NCBI RefSeq assembly: GCF_030268045.1
Contig: NZ_BSDC01000002.1
Span: forward strand, 496,001-560,000
Length of the DNA stretch: 64,000 nucleotides
From: Geothrix edaphica
GTDB taxonomy: Bacteria > Acidobacteriota > Holophagae > Holophagales > Holophagaceae
Direction of reading: 5' to 3'
Part shown: positions 35,453 to 43,207 of the stretch, one piece after another
Numbering within the stretch: position 1 is the first letter of the stretch
How the letters are laid out: every line of letters starts with the position of its first letter
The notes under the pieces: model-generated
What the model saw: the letters and a program-made list of their open reading frames with translations, nothing else
Database searches by the model: none
Told to the model about the DNA's origin: nothing
Translations under genes and position numbers: made by a program

Positions 35453-37342
35453 CTACTCCAGTATGGGCTCGAGGTGGTAGGGGATCGAGATGACCACGGT
35501 CTTGGGCTTCATGAGCAGGGTGGTCTTGATGCGCCAGGCGGTTTGGTTGTGGAGGAGGTTGGCCCACCAGTGGCCCGTGACGAACTCCGGCAGGATCACG
35601 GTGATGGTGTACTCCGGCTCCACGCGGCGCATGCGGTCCAGCTCCTCCACGATGGGCTCCACGATCTTGCGGTAGGGGCTGCGGATGGAGCGGAGGGGGA
35701 TGCCCTCGCAGTAGCGGGGCCAGTCCGAGCGCAGGCGCTCCAGGGCGGCGCTGTCGCGCCCGTTCTCGTCGGGGAAGTCCACGGTGAGGGCCTCGACCTC
35801 GCCGTGGTCCGCGATGACCTTGGCGTAGTTCAGCGACTGCACCACCCCGGAGTGGATGCCCGAGACCAGCACCACCACCCGGTTCTTGCGGGGGCTGATG
35901 AAGTCGGCGCGGCTGCCCGCCAGGATCGACTTCACCCGGATGTAGTGGCGGTGGATGTTGAAGAAGCCCATCACCATGACCGGCAGCACCAGCACCACCA
36001 CCCAGGCGCCGTGGGTGAACTTCGTCACGATGATGACCGCCATCACAACCAGCGTCGTGAGGGCCCCGGCCCCGTTGATGACCGACTTGAGGGCCCAGCG
36101 CTGTCCGCGCAGCTTGAGCCAGTGCCTGACCATGCCGGTCTGCGACAGGGTGAACCCCAGGAACACGCCCACGGCGTACAGCGGCAGCAGGTGGTGCTCA
36201 CGGGCGTTGAAGATCCACAGCAGGACCCCCGACAGGAACGACAGGATGAAGATGCCGTTCGAGAACACCAGGCGGTCGCCCTGGCTCGCGAACTGCCGGG
36301 GGAGGAAGCCGTCCCGGGCCATCATGGCCGCCAGGCGGGGGAAGTCCGCGTAGGCCGTGTTGGCCGCCAGACACAGGATCAGCATCGTGAAGGCCTGCAT
36401 GACCAGGTAGGTGACGTGGGGAAGGCCGGGGCCGTTCCCGAGAATCCGGTGCTCCAGCATGGACAGCAGGGACTCGCCTTCGCCGGTGTACATGATGCCG
36501 AAGTGGTTGGACAGCCAGGTGATGCCCAGGAACATGGCGCCGAGCATCAGCACCATGGCCACCATGGTCTTGCCTGCGTTCCGCGCCGTGGGCTCCCGGA
36601 AGGCAGACACGCCATTGGAGATGGCCTCCACCCCGGTCAGGGCCGTGCAGCCCGCGCTGTAGGCCTTCATGAACACCCAGATGGCCAGCCAGCCCGGAAG
36701 GGGCGGGGCCGCCACCGCGTGGTGCTCGCCGACGGACACGCCGCCCGCGAAGTAGCGCCAGAATCCCAGCCCGATGATCGCGAACATCGAGATCACGAAC
36801 CCGTAGGTCGGCACCGAGAACACCGCGCCGCTCTCCTTGACGCCCCGCAGGTTGATCAATCCGATGACGGCCACCACGGCCAGCGCCAGGGCCACCCGAT
36901 GGGCATCGGCCGCAGGAAAGGCGCTGGTGATGGCCGTGACGCCGGCGGAGACGCTCACCGCCACCGTCAGCACGTAATCCACCAGCAGCGAGGCGCCCGC
37001 CACCTGGGCCGGCACCTCGCCCAGGTTCTCCTTGGCCACGATGTAGGCACCGCCCCCGCTGGGGTAGGCGAAGATGGTCTGCCGGTAGCTGATGGTGAGG
37101 ATCGTCAGCAGCAGGACGATGCCCACGGCCACGGGCCAGGACCAGGACAGCACCGCCGGTCCGAAGGCCGCCATGGCCATGTAGGGGCCGAGCACGGCCA
37201 TGATCTCGCCGGTGGCATAGGCCACGGAGGAGAGCGCGTCCGAGCTGAACACCGCCAGGGCCACCGGGTTGCTGATGCGGGCTTCGTGGCTTTCTTCGCT
37301 GGCGAGGCGGCGGCCCAGCAGGAAGCGTCGGACATTGGCCAT
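35453..37342 (-). CDS. APC-superfamily permease, KimA-like (copy 2)
   Basis: This 629-residue paralogue of the next gene has the same FSSDALSSVAYATGE, SYRQTIFAYPSGGGAYIVAKENLG (core SYRQTIFAYP, GGGAYIVA) and C-terminal soluble domain with RKIVEPIVEELDRMRR. It lies 21 bases upstream of copy 1 and 16 bases downstream of the small EamA gene. Tandem duplication followed by divergence is likely: most membrane motifs are conserved, but the C-terminal domains differ clearly. Potassium uptake is the family-based suggestion. Confidence 0.8.
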   Translation of the reverse strand: MANVRRFLLGRRLASEESHEARISNPVALAVFSSDALSSVAYATGEIMAVLGPYMAMAAFGPAVLSWSWPVAVGIVLLLTILTISYRQTIFAYPSGGGAYIVAKENLGEVPAQVAGASLLVDYVLTVAVSVSAGVTAITSAFPAADAHRVALALAVVAVIGLINLRGVKESGAVFSVPTYGFVISMFAIIGLGFWRYFAGGVSVGEHHAVAAPPLPGWLAIWVFMKAYSAGCTALTGVEAISNGVSAFREPTARNAGKTMVAMVLMLGAMFLGITWLSNHFGIMYTGEGESLLSMLEHRILGNGPGLPHVTYLVMQAFTMLILCLAANTAYADFPRLAAMMARDGFLPRQFASQGDRLVFSNGIFILSFLSGVLLWIFNAREHHLLPLYAVGVFLGFTLSQTGMVRHWLKLRGQRWALKSVINGAGALTTLVVMAVIIVTKFTHGAWVVVLVLPVMVMGFFNIHRHYIRVKSILAGSRADFISPRKNRVVVLVSGIHSGVVQSLNYAKVIADHGEVEALTVDFPDENGRDSAALERLRSDWPRYCEGIPLRSIRSPYRKIVEPIVEELDRMRRVEPEYTITVILPEFVTGHWWANLLHNQTAWRIKTTLLMKPKTVVISIPYHLEPILE

Positions 37343-37358
37343 CTTCGGGGCTCCAGGT

Positions 37359-37775
37359 TCAGCGGGCCATCAGCCAGAGGCCGGATAGGGTCGCGGCAAG
37401 CCCCACCAGCTTGGAGGGCTGGAGCTGCTCGCGGAAAAGAAGAAAGGCCAGCAGGGCGACCAGGACGAAGTTGGCGTTCATGACCCCGATGGCCACGGCG
37501 GTCTTGGCTCCCCGGGTGAAGCTCTCGTTCACCAGGATCAGGGCCGTGGCGGTGCAGGCGCCGGCCACCAGACCCCAGGCCACGGCCCCGGCGGACCCGC
37601 CGGGGCGGCCCCGCCACAGCCAATAGGCCACGGCCAGGGGCAGCTCCCCGATCACCACCCAGAGGAGGACGGCCGCCGGGCTGAGCCCCCGCTGCCCCGC
37701 GGCCTTCATGCCCAGGTTGCCCAGGCCCATGAGGACCATCGATGCCAGTGCCCAGCCAAACCACGCCATACCCAT
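37359..37775 (-). CDS. Small EamA/DMT-superfamily membrane protein
   Basis: This 138-residue protein with about four to five hydrophobic helices is a single EamA repeat (WALASMVLMGLGNLGMKAA; ALILVNESFTRGAKTAVAI; LVALLAFLLFREQLQ), half the size of ten-helix DMT exporters, so it would have to dimerise. The ATG at 37775 follows TTGGAG. It is the first gene of a minus-strand unit with the two KimA-like permeases. Substrate unknown. Confidence 0.75.
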   Translation of the reverse strand: MGMAWFGWALASMVLMGLGNLGMKAAGQRGLSPAAVLLWVVIGELPLAVAYWLWRGRPGGSAGAVAWGLVAGACTATALILVNESFTRGAKTAVAIGVMNANFVLVALLAFLLFREQLQPSKLVGLAATLSGLWLMAR

Positions 37776-37946
37776 CACACTCCAAGGGAACCCATTATGG
37801 CGGTTGCCGCAGGCTGTGGGGACAAGGGTTGACGGAGGCCACACGCATTTTCGCCCTCCATTGGGTGGAGGCGACTCTCCCACCGCCCGGGAGGATGGCT
37901 TGGCCATTCCCCGGGGTTACGGGAAACTGGAAGATCAGGAGGCCCG

Positions 37947-38873
37947 ATGGCCCGTTTCTCCAAGCGTGTGGGCCGCGAAGTCCTCGACGGCCACCCCCGC
38001 CTGCCCGAGTGGATCACCAAGGAGCGGGTGAAACTCGGCGACCTGCACGGCATGAAGAAGGACCTGCGGGACTCGCACCTCCACACGGTCTGTGAGGAGG
38101 CCCGCTGCCCCAATCGGACCCACTGCTTCACCCACGGCACGGCCACCTTCCTGCTCATGGGCGAGGTCTGCACCCGGGCCTGCGGCTTCTGCAGCATCCA
38201 GAGCGGCAAGCCCCGCCTCCTGGACCCCCACGAGCCCCAGGAGACCGCCGAGCGCGTGGCGGCCCTGAACCTCCGCTTCGCCGTGCTCACCTCGGTGAAC
38301 CGCGACGACCTGCCGGACGGCGGCGCCGCCCACTTCGCCGAGACCGTCCTGGCCATCCGCCGCCGCAACCCCGGCGTGGGCGTGGAGGTGCTGGTGCCGG
38401 ACTTCCTGGGCGACCTGGACGCCGTGGCCCGGGTGGTGGCCGCGGGCCCCACCGTCTTCAACCACAACACGGAGACCGTGCCCAGCCTCTACCCCGAGGT
38501 GCGGCCCGCGGGCAGGTTTGAGCGGAGCCTTCGGGTGCTGGCGCATGCGAAGGCGCTGGGGACGGCCCTGTATGGGTCCGGGTTCCGCACCAAGAGCGGC
38601 CTCATGCTCGGGCTCGGCGAAACCGAGGCCGAGCTCATGACCACCTTCGAGGCCCTGGCCGCGCATGGCGTGGACATCCTCACCCTGGGCCAGTACCTGC
38701 GCCCCACCCGCCACCAGCTGCCCGTGAAGCGCTACGTGCCCCCCGAGGCGTTCGCGGAGCTGGGCGCCAAGGCCAAGGCCTTCGGCTTCCAGACCGTCTA
38801 CGCGGGCCCGCTGGTGCGCTCCAGCTTCAACGCCCACGAGGTTTCGGGCCTGGAAGGCATCAGCATCGCCTGA
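37947..38873 (+). CDS. lipA: Lipoyl synthase
   Basis: This 308-residue radical-SAM enzyme has both cysteine clusters of LipA: Cys49, Cys54, Cys60 (CEEARCPNRTHC) for the auxiliary 4Fe-4S cluster and Cys75, Cys79, Cys82 (CTRACGFC) for the SAM cluster. It ends with RSSFNAHEVSGLEGISIA, whose RSS motif is essential to the family. It inserts sulfur into protein-bound octanoyl groups. A decayed second copy of the 3' end lies at about 40320-40506. No lipB is adjacent. Confidence 0.95.
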   Translation: MARFSKRVGREVLDGHPRLPEWITKERVKLGDLHGMKKDLRDSHLHTVCEEARCPNRTHCFTHGTATFLLMGEVCTRACGFCSIQSGKPRLLDPHEPQETAERVAALNLRFAVLTSVNRDDLPDGGAAHFAETVLAIRRRNPGVGVEVLVPDFLGDLDAVARVVAAGPTVFNHNTETVPSLYPEVRPAGRFERSLRVLAHAKALGTALYGSGFRTKSGLMLGLGETEAELMTTFEALAAHGVDILTLGQYLRPTRHQLPVKRYVPPEAFAELGAKAKAFGFQTVYAGPLVRSSFNAHEVSGLEGISIA

Positions 38874-38921
38874 GGGACACCCACGCCGAAACCACGGGAC
38901 TGGTTGTTTGAGTAATAAAAA

Positions 38922-40202
38922 TTATCTGGTTTGAGCCGACCCGCTCGGAGCCAGGTGGATGGACAGCTTGGTGAGGGCCTCGGCCGCGGGGATGAAGAAG
39001 TTCATGTTGCCCCCCTTGAGGCCTGTGGCCAGATCCGCGATGCCCACCACGTATCCGGCCGCGTCCACCAGGGGGCCGCCGCTGTTGCCGGGGAGGATGG
39101 ACACATCGCTCTGAAGGAAACGACCGCCCGGAGCGTCCCGGAAGCCGCTCACCACGCCGCGGGTGACGGACCCATTGAATGTGTCACCCAGGGGGGAACC
39201 GATGGCAAACACTTCCTCGCCGGTCCCGGGGTCGCCGGCGCGGATGGGCAGGGGATCAAACGGGATGGCTGCGGTCTTGACAAGGGCGACGTCCCGCTTG
39301 GGATCGCAGCTCAGCACTTCACCCGGCAGCACCCGGCCGGTCGCCGTCTTGATCTTCACCAGCTTGGAGTTGCCCAACACGTGATTCGCCGTGAGGAGGT
39401 GACCATCCCTGCTGATATAAAACCCCGTCCCGGTTCTGGAGCCGGTCTCCACGGTCACCACGGCCGCCTGGATCAGCGCGCTGTTCTTCACGGTACCGCC
39501 GGCGAGGGCCTGGACCGCGGGGAAGGTGAAGGCGGCTTCAGCCTGCGCCGGGCCGGAAGGCAGGGGGGCGACAAGGGCCTCCTTGAAGGAGGGCTGGAGG
39601 AAGAGGTTGGACACCAGCGAATCAATCCCGGCATCCACGATCTTCGCCCAATGCATGTCCCGGGTGGGCATCACGAACGAGCCCGTGGAGGTGAACTCGC
39701 CCACGACCTTCTGGGTCTTCGGATTGAGCAGGGCCCACTTGGCCTCCAGGGATACGTCCCCTTTTGATTCCACGGTCGTGCACAGGTTCAGGGTCATTTT
39801 CTTGAGCAGGACCCCCAGTTCGAGCTCGGCTTCCTCGGGCTTGCTGGTGGACTCGAACACGGAGTCACTGGCCTTCGGTTCGGGGATGTGTTGGGTCGCG
39901 AGCTCCTTCTTGATCCGAGCATAGAGCTTGCCCCCCACCACCTTCTGGAGGTTCTCGTTCCAGACGATGTCGGTCGGATTACTGCACCACAGGCTGCGGG
40001 TCTGCTGTCCGATCACATCCCCGGTCTTCAGGCTCGCGACGAACCGCTTGAAAACCATTGTGTGGGGAGTGGGCTTGGGGCTCGGTGCGAGCGCGGAGGC
40101 TTGTGCGGGCGACGTGGCAGCCGGGCTGGAGGCGCTGGGCGAATCGGCCCAGAGCGCCACGGCCATTCCCAACCCAAGAAGACAAGACAGCGACGTGTGC
40201 AC
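38922..40202 (-). CDS. Exported trypsin-like serine protease (HtrA/S1C-related)
   Basis: This 426-residue protein starts at GTG 40202, six bases after AGGAG, and has a signal peptide. Residues about 45-235 form an unrecognised domain. A trypsin-like domain then carries the full triad: His274 in LTANHVLG, Asp304 in DPKRDVALVK and Ser374 in LPGNSGGPLVD. No PDZ domain follows; the chain ends soon after the protease, so it is not a standard DegP. The surrounding sequence is less GC-rich (for example 38905-38935), and the gene sits between lipA and a lipA remnant, suggesting acquisition by transfer. Confidence 0.82.
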   Translation of the reverse strand: MHTSLSCLLGLGMAVALWADSPSASSPAATSPAQASALAPSPKPTPHTMVFKRFVASLKTGDVIGQQTRSLWCSNPTDIVWNENLQKVVGGKLYARIKKELATQHIPEPKASDSVFESTSKPEEAELELGVLLKKMTLNLCTTVESKGDVSLEAKWALLNPKTQKVVGEFTSTGSFVMPTRDMHWAKIVDAGIDSLVSNLFLQPSFKEALVAPLPSGPAQAEAAFTFPAVQALAGGTVKNSALIQAAVVTVETGSRTGTGFYISRDGHLLTANHVLGNSKLVKIKTATGRVLPGEVLSCDPKRDVALVKTAAIPFDPLPIRAGDPGTGEEVFAIGSPLGDTFNGSVTRGVVSGFRDAPGGRFLQSDVSILPGNSGGPLVDAAGYVVGIADLATGLKGGNMNFFIPAAEALTKLSIHLAPSGSAQTR

Positions 40203-40319
40203 GAAAACTCCTCGCGAAGACAGACCCGGAATACGAGGCTGCGTGCACCCCAGGGTTTCTGATCTAAAGGTTATCTGATGCCGGGCCCTAGATCGCGGAT
40301 TCATCAGGTCCGCGGCGGA

Positions 40320-40506
40320 TGTTGGTCTCCGCGCACTAGACACGCAACCCGTCGCCCGCGACCTGCCACATGTCCCTCGAGCCCTTCTCGGAGCCGAATC
40401 GCAAGACCAAGGCTTCGACGTCAAAACCCTGTTCGCTGGTCCCCTTGTGCGCTCCAGCTTCAATGCCCACGAGGTTTCGGGCACGGAGGGCATCAGCATT
40501 GCCTGA
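40320..40506 (+). pseudogene. Decayed 3' fragment of a second lipA
   Basis: The + strand frame ending at the TGA at 40504 encodes FAGPLVRSSFNAHEVSG, TEGISIA-stop, nearly identical to the C-terminus of the intact lipA 1.6 kb upstream. Weaker similarity extends back about 35 residues (PHVPRALLGAESQDQGFDVKTL versus PEAFAELGAKAKAFGFQTV; parts shown). An in-frame stop at 40276 and loss of everything earlier make it a remnant. It differs at many codons, so it is an old or foreign copy rather than a recent duplication. Confidence 0.75.
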
Positions 40507-40520
40507 GGCGGTGGGGGTCG

Positions 40521-41555
40521 TTAGCGAGCCTTCAAGGCCATGGATGCCTGGAGCGGGTGGTGCTCCACTCGAACCTCGTTCCCAATGTGGATGGTCAGCA
40601 GGTCTTCCGCGCCCTGCAGGGGTCCCGTGTAGGTCGTCCGGGTTTGTGCCAGGACCCGCGCCGTATTGGGCGCGTGGGAATAGACCGCCAGGCGGGGCGC
40701 CACACGGCGGAATACCGTGCCCGCCTGCTCGGGCGTCGTGTGGTGCGCGATGATCGCGTCGACGATGGCCGGGCTTGGACGGTCCGGCCGGGTGCGGAGC
40801 ATCTCGGGATCGATGGCCTCGTGGATCAGTACGTCGACACCCCGCGCGTGGCGAATGAGGTTCTCCGAGACACGCGTATCGCCAGAGAGCACGACCGAAT
40901 GGCCGCCGTAATCGACGCGGTAGCCGAACGCCGGCCCCACCACACCGTGGTCGACGAGAAAAGCCGCCACCGTCAGCCCGTTCTCCTTGAAAACGACGCC
41001 TTCCTCCGTGATGTCGTGGCTCACCACCGTGATGCCGGCCGCAGGGAAATGCTCATCGACATCACGCCGCACGTGGATGTCGAAGGCGAAGGCCTGCTGC
41101 AGGTGGTTCATCATGTCGCGGGTACCCGTCGGCCCCCACACCGTGAGCGGCACGGCGCGCCGCCCGGCTGCCCAGCCGACCAGCAAGAGGTCGGGGAGCT
41201 GGATCACGTGGTCCGAATGCAGGTGCGTGAGGAATACCCGTGAGATCGAGCCGATCGGAATGCCGGCCTGCGCCAGCCGGAGGGTCGCCCCCCGACCGCA
41301 GTCGAAGAGGAGGCGCTGTCCGCCCGCCTCGACGAGGATGCTGGCGCCGTACTGCTCCAGGTTGACCACCGGTCCCACGCCCGTGCCGAGCAGGACGACC
41401 TTGAGGCTTTCGGGCTGGGGCGCCACTGGGGGTGCCGGAGGGCCGGTCTGCGCCGGTGGGACCCCGGCCGCACGAGCGGCGAGACTCGGGGCAAGGGCCG
41501 CAAACACCTGGGCCATAAGAAAGACACCGATGGCGGACGCGCGGTGCTTGGTCAT
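40521..41555 (-). CDS. Exported MBL-fold hydrolase (RNase Z/arylsulfatase-like)
   Basis: This 344-residue protein starts at ATG 41555 after GGGGAG and has a signal peptide of about 30 residues. The metallo-beta-lactamase core has LTHLHSDHVIQLPDL as zinc motif, a further His in VVSHDI, LSGDTRVSENL, and a late IAHHTTPEQAG His motif. The THLHSDH with GTG/PVVN start is typical of RNase Z-like and arylsulfatase-like hydrolases. Export and size argue against tRNA processing. Codon choice (many CGs, mixed third positions) is unlike the lysine or gyr genes, compatible with transfer. Confidence 0.8.
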   Translation of the reverse strand: MTKHRASAIGVFLMAQVFAALAPSLAARAAGVPPAQTGPPAPPVAPQPESLKVVLLGTGVGPVVNLEQYGASILVEAGGQRLLFDCGRGATLRLAQAGIPIGSISRVFLTHLHSDHVIQLPDLLLVGWAAGRRAVPLTVWGPTGTRDMMNHLQQAFAFDIHVRRDVDEHFPAAGITVVSHDITEEGVVFKENGLTVAAFLVDHGVVGPAFGYRVDYGGHSVVLSGDTRVSENLIRHARGVDVLIHEAIDPEMLRTRPDRPSPAIVDAIIAHHTTPEQAGTVFRRVAPRLAVYSHAPNTARVLAQTRTTYTGPLQGAEDLLTIHIGNEVRVEHHPLQASMALKAR

Positions 41556-41705
41556 CGGGGCTCCCCGGGGTGGACCAGTGCGGTTCAAGGTGCCATGCCG
41601 CCCGTCTTGCCGGCATGGGGCAGTGTGGTGCCCGGCGGACCAGGCCGCAACCGCGAAGGGAGTCCACCTTCTGGTGGGGCCCACCCTCGCAGATCCCGGC
41701 GGCCC

Positions 41706-42353
41706 TCAGCCCCGCCGCGGCTCCACGACGATGGCCGCCGGCTCGGCGGGACAGGCGAAGACGCACAGCCCACAGCCCGTGCAGACGTCCGCCTCCACCA
41801 CGGGATGGCCCACGGCCTCGCCCTCCCGGGGCTCGGCGATCCGGATGGCTTCTTCGGGATAGGGACAGCGGTCCACGCAGACGCGGCAGGCCCGGGGTTC
41901 CCGGTCCAGGTCGCCCCAGGTGGCGCATAGGCTGGGCTTCACGCGGGCGGTGCCCATGCGCACGGCCTTCGGCCCTTCGAGCACGGTGCCATCGGCCCGG
42001 ACGAGTCGGGGCCACACGAGGGCCTCGTCGTCGCACTCGGCAATGCAGGGCAGCGTGGTGCAGAGGAAGCAGGGGATGCTCCTCGGGTCCAGGTAGGGGG
42101 TCTTCAGGCCCAGGCCGGCGCTGGGCCCGGCCTTGAGGATGGCGTTTTCCGGGCAGGCCCGCATGCACTTGTCGCAGCGGGTGCACTTGGTGAGGAACTC
42201 CAGCTCGTCCAGGGCCCCGGGGGGCCGCAACAGCTTCGGCCCCAGGCTCGTCACCGCCTCCTCCACGCGGTTCGCCACGAAGCCGGCGAAGAGGGTCCCC
42301 AGGGACTTGAAGAAGTCGCCGCGTTCCTGGGGTTCCTCGAGCTTCTTGGCCAC
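41706..42353 (-). CDS. Four-cluster ferredoxin-type iron-sulfur protein (NapG/MauM-like)
   Basis: This 215-residue protein has several cysteine clusters: CTRCDKCMRACP, CFLCTTLPCIAEC, CRVCVDRCP and CTGCGLCVFACP, fitting up to four 4Fe-4S centres as in NapG/MauM and related electron carriers. No twin-arginine signal peptide is present, so it is probably cytoplasmic. It is the third gene of a minus-strand run with purB and the Asd-like gene (seven-base gap). The redox partner is unknown. The 150 bases between its stop and the MBL hydrolase show no gene. Confidence 0.82.
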   Translation of the reverse strand: MAKKLEEPQERGDFFKSLGTLFAGFVANRVEEAVTSLGPKLLRPPGALDELEFLTKCTRCDKCMRACPENAILKAGPSAGLGLKTPYLDPRSIPCFLCTTLPCIAECDDEALVWPRLVRADGTVLEGPKAVRMGTARVKPSLCATWGDLDREPRACRVCVDRCPYPEEAIRIAEPREGEAVGHPVVEADVCTGCGLCVFACPAEPAAIVVEPRRG

Positions 42354-42360
42354 GGCTGCT

Positions 42361-43191
42361 TCAATCCATCAATCCCAGCACCCGCATGGTGGGCCGCAGG
42401 GTGCCCCACAACACGGGGTCGAAGCCCAGGGTGAGGACCGCGGCCTTCCCGTCGCTGGCGAGGTCCAGGTGGGCCAGCAGGTCCGCGCTCACCGCCACGT
42501 CGCGGGAGCTGGGCGGGGCGGCCACCCAGGCCACGCCGGCCGGGGCGGCCTTTTTGGCCAGGGCCTTCCCCTCCGCGGCGCGAACCTGGAGGATCAGCAG
42601 ATCACCGTGAAAGGAGGGCACCCGGATCTCCATGAGGCGGCCCTTGCCCGCGACGGGCGCCACGGGCACCACTTCGAAGGCCTGGCGATAGCCCAGCTTG
42701 GCCAGGTCGGGATCTTCGCCGTTGAGGACCGCCAGGGTCTGCTCCACGAGGCCGTCCAGCCCCCGGTCGCCCATCCAGGCCACGGAGCGCAGGTGGGTCC
42801 CGCCCACCTCGCCCAGTCCCTCGACCAGGGAGGGCAGGAGGGCCAGCACCTGCTCCAGGGCCGGGCGACCCCGCAGCGACTTGGCGCCCTGGGGCCAGGG
42901 GCCGACCAGGGGCATGGGATCGATCCTGGCCTCGGGCTCGGAGCGGAGGTCCAGGATGCGGCCGGGGAACCCCTCCAGCAGGTCCGGGTCGGGTGTGTCC
43001 GCCAGGATCACCGCGTCCAGCCCCTCCAGCAGGAGGCGGCTCGGCGCGAAGACCACCAGGTCCCCCACCTCCTCCTCCACGGTGAGGGCGCCGATGGACA
43101 GGGGCAGCACGGAGGCGTCCCGGGCCTCCAGGGCCCCCACGAGTTCGCGACCCAGCAGGGTCTGGGCGCCGATGACGGCGAGCTTCAGCAT
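42361..43191 (-). CDS. Aspartate-semialdehyde dehydrogenase-like protein lacking the catalytic cysteine (Usg-like)
   Basis: The 276-residue protein starts at ATG 43191 after AAAGG. LAVIGAQTLLGRELV is an Asd-type Rossmann start, and the middle has Asd-like segments (LRSVAWMGDRGLDGLVEQ; FEVVPVAPVAGKG). The usual N-C-T nucleophile motif is absent and the protein has no cysteine, so it cannot catalyse the Asd reaction in the standard way. Similar Asd homologues such as E. coli Usg exist without known function. A genuine asd is in the lysine operon. Located between purB and the ferredoxin gene. Confidence 0.72.
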   Translation of the reverse strand: MLKLAVIGAQTLLGRELVGALEARDASVLPLSIGALTVEEEVGDLVVFAPSRLLLEGLDAVILADTPDPDLLEGFPGRILDLRSEPEARIDPMPLVGPWPQGAKSLRGRPALEQVLALLPSLVEGLGEVGGTHLRSVAWMGDRGLDGLVEQTLAVLNGEDPDLAKLGYRQAFEVVPVAPVAGKGRLMEIRVPSFHGDLLILQVRAAEGKALAKKAAPAGVAWVAAPPSSRDVAVSADLLAHLDLASDGKAAVLTLGFDPVLWGTLRPTMRVLGLMD

Positions 43192-43207
43192 GTCGAACCT
43201 TTCGATG

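Noticed and set aside
33512-37483. A 1,323-codon + strand frame opposite the two KimA-like genes, rich in His, Gln, Asp and Gly.
   Set aside because: Shadow of the permease codons; repeat-like look arises because the two permeases are paralogues.
37776-37946. Possible c-di-AMP (ydaO-type) or guanidine riboswitch ahead of the EamA/KimA operon or lipA.
   Set aside because: Read on both strands, none of the conserved core blocks of these classes could be matched; only ordinary GC-rich inverted repeats are present.
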